In this document: positions 58,428 through 64,000 of the stretch, in pieces
How the letters are laid out: each line of letters opens with the position of its first letter
Position numbering within the stretch: position 1 is the first letter of the stretch
Origin: Dulcicalothrix desertica PCC 7102
Lineage (GTDB): Bacteria; Cyanobacteriota; Cyanobacteriia; Cyanobacteriales; Nostocaceae
DNA length: 64,000 bases
NCBI RefSeq assembly: GCF_003991905.1
Contig: NZ_RSCL01000003.1
Location: 339,092-403,091, forward strand
Direction: 5' to 3'
The notes under the pieces: model-generated
The model's database searches: none
Seen by the model: only the letters and a program-made list of their open reading frames with translations
What the model was told of the DNA's origin: nothing
Made by a program: the position numbers and the translations under genes

Positions 58428-60251
58428 GTGAAAAAGCCACTTTTTAGAAACGCTATTATTATCTGTCTTGTGTGTTTGCTATTGAGCAGTACACAATCAC
58501 TATCTGAGGCGCAATGGACTACTGCAATGGAAACTGAGTTTCAGCAGCGTTCAAAGGAAGTAATTACAAAACTTGCAGGTAGTAATTACGGTACGACATC
58601 GTTTGAAAGCGAGAAAAAATCTTACCCTAAAGCAATGATTGACTTTCTTGCTGGAAATAAACAAAAAGCAATCGCGTTTTTACAATCTGAAGATGCTGAT
58701 GCTCAAAGCCACAGTCATACACTAGGTATAGACTTTTACTCAAGTTTTACTCTTAAAGGGCAAGTTCGCAAATACTTCTACTTTGGTAAATATCTTGACC
58801 CTGCATATCGCCAGCGTATGAAGCGCGCAATGAAAATTTTTACAGAGTTTGACCCATTAGATAAATATTTTCCTACACAACGTAAGTTTTGGGCTAATTC
58901 AATCGATAATTGTAATAGTTGGGTTGATTGTCGCAATACCGATAACCTCAAAGCGATGCGAGAGGTTGCAGTATATTTGTTTGCTGAAGAAACTGGTAAT
59001 AAAGAAACACGCGAACTATATAAAAAACGCATTATTAAAAATGTCCGCACTCTCTACCAAATTGGACAAGGTGAGTGGGACTCAGAAAATTACTTGGGAC
59101 ATGCTGTTACTACATATGTAAATCTTTATGATTTTGCTAAAGACAAAGAAGTAAAATCAATAGCAAAAGCCGCACTCGATTGGTATTTTACATCCGGCGC
59201 CGTTAAATATTGGCGAGGTGCATTTAGTGGCCCATCAAAACGCGATTATAACCAAGGTAATTGTACATGGTGTTCCCTTGCTACACATGAATTAGGATTA
59301 TATTTTGGCGATTCACCCATTGGAGATTCCAACCCTTCCCCAGATAGTGTGCATTTAATTACCAGTAGTTACCGTCCACCTGCCGCAGTTGTCGCATTAG
59401 CAAGAAAGCAATTTTCTAAGCCATTAGAATTGTTGAATTCCAAACCAACTTATGAAAACTGGAAACCAGGAGGAGACAGCAAACCTCAATTCCACGAAAC
59501 TTTATACTTCGGTCATACATTCCAACTAGGTACACTAGCACAAGGTTCTGGTGGAGATTGGAATGGGTTTAAAATGATGGCTTTTAATAAACAGCGTGGT
59601 GTAGATTATTTCATTGCTGCCACTGGTAACGACGCAACCCAAATATCAACCAGTTCCATTGGTAAAGACAATGTTGCTCAATACCGCAATTTAGTTATTT
59701 GGTTAAATGATAAACCAAAGGCGCCGTTTCAATTCTTCTTACCCAAGTCGGTAAAAATAGAAACCAAAAAAGTCAAAACATTTATTCGGTATGAAAAAAC
59801 CTGGTTAGCACTAACACCCATTAATTTAACAGTCGAGGGTATTAATCAAACTGCAACCGAAAAAATTAAGCAGCGTTATCCAAACGACCAAATTATAACT
59901 GCAACAGGCACAAATTCAACTTCAGGATTTGCGCTTGAAGTTGGGGAACAGGAAACTCATAAAAGTTGGGAGCAGTTTAAACAGTCTGTAGTGTCTAAGT
60001 CACGCTTAAATTTAAATCAAATTAGTAATGGAATAGTTGAATATCAAGGAGTTACAGGAAAAGTAAAACTCCAATATCAAGGTGAAGCTTTACCCAAAGT
60101 TTGGAGAAACGGACAATTTCACGATTGGCGCCAACACTACAAAGTTTACCAGAATGCAACAGCAGCGCAAACCCCTATTTATCAAGGATGGAAAGAAGGT
60201 AAGCTAATTGTTGAAGCTGGTGGATACAAGTTTAAAACCCAATCTGAATAA
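58428..60251 (+). CDS. Secreted large protein, possible polysaccharide-lyase-like toroid, 607 aa
   Basis: GTG start, signal peptide (about residues 1-28), then a helical region of about 370 residues followed by a beta-rich part (about 410-607). The helical half has NYLGHAVTTYVNLYDFA near 222-238, YGTTS/GIDFYSSF and RAMKIFTEFDPLDKYFP, a pattern like alpha/alpha toroids of heparinase or alginate-lyase type enzymes. No catalytic residues are assigned with confidence. It would act on extracellular or wall polysaccharides if the analogy holds. Confidence 0.5.
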   Translation: MKKPLFRNAIIICLVCLLLSSTQSLSEAQWTTAMETEFQQRSKEVITKLAGSNYGTTSFESEKKSYPKAMIDFLAGNKQKAIAFLQSEDADAQSHSHTLGIDFYSSFTLKGQVRKYFYFGKYLDPAYRQRMKRAMKIFTEFDPLDKYFPTQRKFWANSIDNCNSWVDCRNTDNLKAMREVAVYLFAEETGNKETRELYKKRIIKNVRTLYQIGQGEWDSENYLGHAVTTYVNLYDFAKDKEVKSIAKAALDWYFTSGAVKYWRGAFSGPSKRDYNQGNCTWCSLATHELGLYFGDSPIGDSNPSPDSVHLITSSYRPPAAVVALARKQFSKPLELLNSKPTYENWKPGGDSKPQFHETLYFGHTFQLGTLAQGSGGDWNGFKMMAFNKQRGVDYFIAATGNDATQISTSSIGKDNVAQYRNLVIWLNDKPKAPFQFFLPKSVKIETKKVKTFIRYEKTWLALTPINLTVEGINQTATEKIKQRYPNDQIITATGTNSTSGFALEVGEQETHKSWEQFKQSVVSKSRLNLNQISNGIVEYQGVTGKVKLQYQGEALPKVWRNGQFHDWRQHYKVYQNATAAQTPIYQGWKEGKLIVEAGGYKFKTQSE

Positions 60252-60283
60252 TTGACCTCTATTAAAATAATAGACCATTAGAA

Positions 60284-60312
60284 ATCCCCCCTACCCCTTA
60301 GTAAAGGGGGTA
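60284..60312. repeat. CCCCCTACCCCTTAGTAAAGG palindrome
   Basis: A degenerate relative of the CCCCCCTTAATAAGGGGGG family, 33 bases after the secreted protein's stop; a likely terminator. Confidence 0.55.
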
Positions 60313-60394
60313 CAAGAGTATTTAATGCTCATTCCTGAAGCAAGAGCGCGGTATTTTTAGTTTCTTCAACTAAATTAAGATTTGGTAATCATTA

Positions 60395-60635
60395 TTAAGT
60401 AGATTTTAAAAATAGATTTAAAAGATGATGCCCAACCTTGGGATTGAACTGATAGTCATTTAAATCGTCTTCACCAGATAGTAATCGGAACGCATTCGGC
60501 TTTATAATTGCATTCCAATTCCTTGTTTTCGTGCAAATCGAGCAGTTACACTTGTTTGTACCCAAGCTTAAGTCTATGTCCGCTTCAAATCGAACTGCAC
60601 CGCTGCGGACAACTTCCAATATAGGTTTTAAGCAT
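60395..60635 (-). pseudogene. Glutathione-dependent formaldehyde-activating (GFA) family fragment
   Basis: From ATG 60635 one frame gives [16 protein letters not shown] then a stop; the expected GFA motif SCHCGAVRF is found in the other frame ([20 protein letters not shown] then [20 protein letters not shown]). The reading frame changes just after SC, so a frameshift breaks the first zinc CxC. The C-terminal GHH is followed by LLNLFLKST instead of the zinc Cys pair. Both ends are damaged, so the gene is dead. Confidence 0.65.
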
Positions 60636-60647
60636 TACAGCCTCTTC

Positions 60648-61067
60648 CTACACTGCTTTTACCAAAACACCATCTCCCTCAATTTTAATTGCGTAGGTTG
60701 CCAGGGGGTCTGTGGCAGGTCCTGCTAACACCTTACCATCTGCCGCAAATGCCGATTTATGGCAGGGACACAAAAATTTATTTTCTGTTGCCTTCCAATT
60801 GACTTTACAACCTTGATGAGTACAGGTAGGATTAACGGCAACGAGATTTTTTGCTTTTGATGTACCCACAACCAACACTGAACCCACAGGCGAGTTTTCA
60901 TTTAGTAACTGACCAGTTTTATCTAATTCGGCAACTTTACCAATATTTTGCCAATCTTTTGAAGTAGTCGTTGTGGATTTTTCAGGACTGCAAGCTGCAA
61001 GCGCAAGTGGAAGAGAAGAGGCTATTCCACCAACACCAAACAAAGTTATAAAATCACGGCGATTCAT
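60648..61067 (-). CDS. Rieske-type [2Fe-2S] protein with Tat/lipoprotein signal, 139 aa
   Basis: N-terminal NRRDFITLFGVGG (twin-arginine-type start) and a lipobox-like LALAACS near residue 26. The cluster ligands are C82-T-H84 and C100-P-C102-H103, with C87 and C102 as the usual disulfide pair: CTHQGC and CPCHKSAF. This is the one-domain Rieske form found outside the photosynthetic b6f complex. It could be an electron carrier in the periplasm or at the membrane; the partner is unknown. No adjacent redox gene other than the broken GFA fragment. Confidence 0.85.
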   Translation of the reverse strand: MNRRDFITLFGVGGIASSLPLALAACSPEKSTTTTSKDWQNIGKVAELDKTGQLLNENSPVGSVLVVGTSKAKNLVAVNPTCTHQGCKVNWKATENKFLCPCHKSAFAADGKVLAGPATDPLATYAIKIEGDGVLVKAV

Positions 61068-61383
61068 AAAACGTTAAATTTCTATTATTTTCATTTTTTT
61101 CTTTAGCCTAACTAAACTAGCACATTCGGGCTTGCGAACAATTACATAAGTATACTCCGAACGGGTAAAATCTAGACTTTTGTCATGCTGAGGTACGAAG
61201 CATCTTAAAGATTTTAGCTTGCTTTAAAAGTAAAGTTTTAACCCGTTTTTAGTATAAATAAGCACGCTCGCTTCACCATAAAAATTAGTTTACGACATCC
61301 TGGGGAGGCGCCCGCGCGCACTTTCTACCAATACCTTAAAAATATTCTAATAAGTACTAACACTAACTAAGTCCGAGTGTAGT

Positions 61384-61638
61384 ATGACTATAGTAGGCAC
61401 AACCAGCCTTGCAGCAATAAGGTCAGGAACCGAGCTTGTTAAAGAAAAAATTAAATTAGATACTGATACAGACATTCCTGTTGAATTAAAATTAGTTAAT
61501 GACCGTGGGAATCACTGGTTATGGAAACCTTACAACATTATGCTGCTTGAGGATTATAAAAATGCACTTAGGCAGGTTGGAGAAAAATTATATAAAATTA
61601 ATTATAAGTACAATATATTGTTTAGGAAAAGAAAATGA
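61384..61638 (+). CDS. Hypothetical small protein, 84 aa
   Basis: An 84-residue basic protein with a possible first helix (LAAIRSGTELVKEKI) and a C-terminal basic tail (YKINYKYNILFRKRK). Its stop overlaps the start of the 22-residue frame (ATGA). No family recognised. Confidence 0.45.
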   Translation: MTIVGTTSLAAIRSGTELVKEKIKLDTDTDIPVELKLVNDRGNHWLWKPYNIMLLEDYKNALRQVGEKLYKINYKYNILFRKRK

Positions 61639-61703
61639 AACTATCCTTTAAAGATATGCAATTTCTTATTGAAGCGATTGATAACTTAATAAAAATATAC
61701 TAA
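61635..61703 (+). CDS. Short peptide frame, 22 aa, coupled to the 84-aa gene
   Basis: MKLSFKDMQFLIEAIDNLIK then IY, starting inside the previous stop. The sequence resembles the first part of a longer small cyanobacterial family (MKLSFKDLQFL type) and may be a truncated remnant. GGAAAAG lies just upstream. Confidence 0.4.
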   Translation: MKLSFKDMQFLIEAIDNLIKIY

Positions 61704-61978
61704 CTGTAAATTCTGTTTAAAGCCTCGGTTAAATTTGACATATAATTATTGTATTTTGAATATTAATATTATACTCATACTATAACTTTTGATATTGGTT
61801 ATTCAAATATATTTACATAAGCTTAAAAAAATCAAATGCTGGTAATACAATCTTAAAGTTACGAATCACTTCATTATAGGCGCCTTTCATTCGTCACATT
61901 TTTGTGTTAACCTAGATGAAATAAAGTATACAACTTGCGTTGAAACAGTGACAGAGTTTAAGAACGGAAGGTAAGACA

Positions 61979-62584
61979 ATGGCATTCAGTAATTATAAAA
62001 GTATTAGCGCGGTTATCAAAAAATTTCAAATAAAGTACGTACAAGCTAACTTTATGCAGGAATTATATTTTCCTGTTAAAGACTCTTTTAAAGAAGAATT
62101 AGATTTATTATTCGCAGATGGAGTTGTTGATAACTCCGAAGATGCAATTTGTGAAAACCTAATTTATCCAGTTTTAAAGGAAGTTTGGAAACCTTACCGA
62201 CAAAAACTAACGCTTTGGAGTCATGAAACACTGTCTTACGATGAAGATTTATCAGGTGTTCCTGATTATACGGTAACAAAAAGAAATCCTTTGAGTACTA
62301 TTGTATTTGATAAACCTTATTTTTTAGCCGTTGAAGCCAAACAAGACAAATTTGAAGAAGGTTGGGGTCAGTGTTTGGCTGAAATGATAGCAGTGCAGCG
62401 AATCAACAACAATTTTGATTCAGATGTATTCGGGATTGTTTCCAATGGTAAAATATGGCAGTTCGGTAAGTTAAACTCTGATTTGTTTACTAGAAACAAA
62501 GATTTGTATGCTATTCAAGATTTAAATAAGTTATTTGCGGCTGTCAACTATATTTTTCAACAGTGCGATTCGCAAATATTGTAG
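61979..62584 (+). CDS. PD-(D/E)XK-like nuclease-fold protein, 201 aa, paralogue of 29358
   Basis: Shares with the protein at 29358-29984 the motifs KSISAV, CENLIYPVLKEVWKPYR, GVPDYTVTKRNPLSTIVFDK, FLAVEAKQ, WGQCLAEMIAVQRI and FGIVSNGKIWQFGKLNSDLF. The PD near residue 93 and the E-A-K near 118 fit a PD-(D/E)XK centre. It is a stand-alone gene, 30 kb away from its relative. Confidence 0.6.
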   Translation: MAFSNYKSISAVIKKFQIKYVQANFMQELYFPVKDSFKEELDLLFADGVVDNSEDAICENLIYPVLKEVWKPYRQKLTLWSHETLSYDEDLSGVPDYTVTKRNPLSTIVFDKPYFLAVEAKQDKFEEGWGQCLAEMIAVQRINNNFDSDVFGIVSNGKIWQFGKLNSDLFTRNKDLYAIQDLNKLFAAVNYIFQQCDSQIL

Positions 62585-62600
62585 TTCGCATCTCATTTTA

Positions 62601-63641
62601 TTATATATCCACAAATCCACGCGCAATGGCATTTTCATCATCGACAGTTAGATAGTCATTTTCATCCATAACTCTAATTTCTGGCTGTTTGCTCAAATTA
62701 GACAGCGCTTCGTAAATTTTGTAATCTTGACCTTTCGGTATATCCCAAACAAACAAGGTTATATTCGACCAATAATTTAAAGGTTTTGAATTGGTCAAAT
62801 CACCAATTACAGCAATTCTTTCTATATTAAAGTCACTACGTAATAACTTTGCAGCTTGATGTGCTAGTTCCCACCACTGCGCTTTACGCTCTGAGTCCTG
62901 CTGCTCAAGTAAAAAACGCTGTTTAATAGCACTTATCCAAGCTTTTGGAGGTAATACTTTAATACTACTCGTTAACCCAAATGTCATTAACAGCATTCCA
63001 ATTAAATTACGAATACCAATTTCTCCGCCAATTCTAGGTTTACCGTCCCAAAATTCAAACTTTGCTGGTGGCGCCCAACAAATATACTGCTCAAAACTAA
63101 TTGGTGTTGGTGTAAGCTGTAAATCTGGGGCAAACGCCTTCCTACCCCAACCTAAACCATCTTTAATACTTGGGACTTTCTGATAAGGTTGTTCGGGAAC
63201 TTCCAAAGTAAACAACTTTTGATCTAAACTACTGCCATACCAATTATCTTCACACCAAAGCTGTTCCGGATGGAAAACCAAACCGGGAATACTGCTGGGA
63301 CGATAGCAATTATCTGCATCAACTCCGCGCGCTTGGTAAATACCCTCATTCAAATTTAGAAATTCTGTTTGTTGTGTTTTTCCGTCAATTATCCAATATT
63401 CCAGTGCTCCCGCAGCAGCATAAAAATCACGCTTGATAACGCGGTCAGCATATTCGTGACCAGGACGCACAATTTCTATAACTAGTTCTGCTGCTCCAGA
63501 TAAATACCACGAATAAAGTTGATTTCGAGTACTATTATTAGTAAAAAACATCACATCTGGCGTAAACCCATTATCTCCCAGACGCATGACAAAATCTCGG
63601 CTGTAGCTACTACCACCAATAAGTTGAGCTATTCGCCACAA
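62601..63641 (-). CDS. Uma2/DUF820-type nuclease-like protein with C-terminal extension, 346 aa
   Basis: N-terminal Uma2-type domain: SSYSRDFVMRLGDNGFTPDV (PD near residue 29), LVIEIVRPGHEYADRVIKRD (E-x-V-R near 54) and AGALEYWIID. Usual members start with a longer HNEIRQEL segment; here that is encoded in the same frame upstream (DENNHNEIRQELSTGLWRIA), so the real start is probably further upstream, near 63670 or earlier. The C-terminal 160 residues (FEQYICWAPPAKFEFWDGKP, then FNIERIAVIGDLTNS) are a second unit. Confidence 0.6.
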   Translation of the reverse strand: MWRIAQLIGGSSYSRDFVMRLGDNGFTPDVMFFTNNSTRNQLYSWYLSGAAELVIEIVRPGHEYADRVIKRDFYAAAGALEYWIIDGKTQQTEFLNLNEGIYQARGVDADNCYRPSSIPGLVFHPEQLWCEDNWYGSSLDQKLFTLEVPEQPYQKVPSIKDGLGWGRKAFAPDLQLTPTPISFEQYICWAPPAKFEFWDGKPRIGGEIGIRNLIGMLLMTFGLTSSIKVLPPKAWISAIKQRFLLEQQDSERKAQWWELAHQAAKLLRSDFNIERIAVIGDLTNSKPLNYWSNITLFVWDIPKGQDYKIYEALSNLSKQPEIRVMDENDYLTVDDENAIARGFVDI

Positions 63642-63829
63642 CCCTGTTGAAAGTTCTTGACGAATTTCATTATGGTTATTTTCATCACCTCTATAGCTTC
63701 TACCAATGTAGCAAGAATGTTCAAGCGGTCACACTCAGGTGTATTTGGTTGTACATCAAAAAGTACTTCTATTTCAGAAAGTGCTGCACGATAATCAGCC
63801 TCTGTTTTGATAGGACGCAGTTCAATCAT
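63629..63829 (-). pseudogene. HigA-like antitoxin N-terminal fragment joined to Uma2 frame
   Basis: Reads MIELRPIKTEADYRAALSEI then LNILATLVEAIE, the start of HigA-type antitoxins (PIKTEADYRAALSEIE). It then diverges into KITIMKFVKNFQQG, which is the other frame of the Uma2 coding sequence (HNEIRQELSTG). So an antitoxin fragment runs into the Uma2 gene out of frame; a recombination join or frameshift is likely. Confidence 0.5.
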
Positions 63830-64000
63830 CGTAATATCAATGTTTTGGCAGACTATAGCTACATATTGAATATCAGTACATACGCTCTTGTCAATTATAC
63901 TTTACAAAAATAATTATGAAAATATGATTAGAGCATTTGTTTTGTGCTGGTACTTACCACAGGTTATGTATAAATAACTCAATACTAAACGTTGAGATTA

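Noticed and set aside
63647-63913. Plus-strand frame of 88 codons
   Set aside because: Antisense to the HigA-like and Uma2-type coding sequence and not protein-like.

Overview
The window looks like the chromosome of a filamentous (probably nostocalean) cyanobacterium with an integrated phage-like element at its left end. The evidence is the gene content: HemJ, a ClpS adaptor, DUF2103, DUF4912 repeats, a Zur-type znuA/znuC/porin region, Uma2 and DUF6887/DUF6888-type small proteins, and a clear Yfr1 small RNA. Base composition is AT-rich. The palindrome GGCGCC recurs every few hundred bases across the chromosomal part, while the usual cyanobacterial HIP1 octamer GCGATCGC was not seen, so this genome seems to use a different iterated palindrome.

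Region 1 (1-16.4 kb) is a prophage or phage-derived element. A leftward block (1-7.7 kb) encodes tail-type structural proteins: a fibre-like protein with HxH motifs cut by the window edge, a 765-residue coiled-coil protein with tandem 25-residue repeats, and two related small proteins. A rightward block (7.9-9.35 kb) carries a short tyrosine recombinase and a translationally coupled lysis cassette (amidase endolysin, a 65-residue protein, a holin-like membrane peptide). A second leftward block (9.4-12.4 kb) holds replication- or regulation-type proteins and ends in a ribbon-helix-helix gene behind two identical palindromes. A rightward block of small unknown proteins (12.9-14.5 kb) leads to an IS110-like DEDD transposase (14.8-16.2 kb). 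No terminase, portal or capsid gene is visible here.

Region 2 (16.4-23.4 kb) is ordinary chromosome: a secreted FAD oxidoreductase, clpS, a DUF2103 gene, a PrxQ/Bcp peroxiredoxin, an aldehyde dehydrogenase and hisS.

Region 3 (23.6-35.4 kb) is a defence and toxin-antitoxin-like island built on a type I restriction-modification system. hsdM and hsdS are intact. hsdR is split by a TnpB-type element with an RNA-hairpin-like tail, so methylation probably persists without restriction. Around these lie a nonsense-interrupted antitoxin, two related 90/93-residue proteins flanking hsdMS, a GNAT protein and a small PD-(D/E)XK-like protein that has a second copy at 62 kb.

Region 4 (35.6-53 kb) contains a two-gene unit pairing a degenerate ATP-grasp-like protein with an ATP-grasp/2-oxoglutarate-oxygenase fusion (36.2-38.6 kb), which is the best candidate here for an uncharacterised biosynthetic system. 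It also has hemJ, a PlsC acyltransferase, Yfr1, tRNA-Thr and tRNA-Tyr, a phosphate-binding-protein/DUF4912 fusion, znuC and znuA (no znuB) next to a porin gene with Zur-like boxes in the shared upstream region, and the ribosome quality-control factor RqcH.

Region 5 (53.6-64 kb) holds a decaying tandem family of beta-sandwich-like proteins, interrupted by an XRE/DUF6888/DUF6887-like three-gene module, then a secreted toroid-like protein, a Rieske protein, a broken GFA gene, the second PD-(D/E)XK-like protein and a Uma2-type gene joined to a HigA-like fragment. Several families of short palindromic repeats lie between genes, and many could act as terminators.
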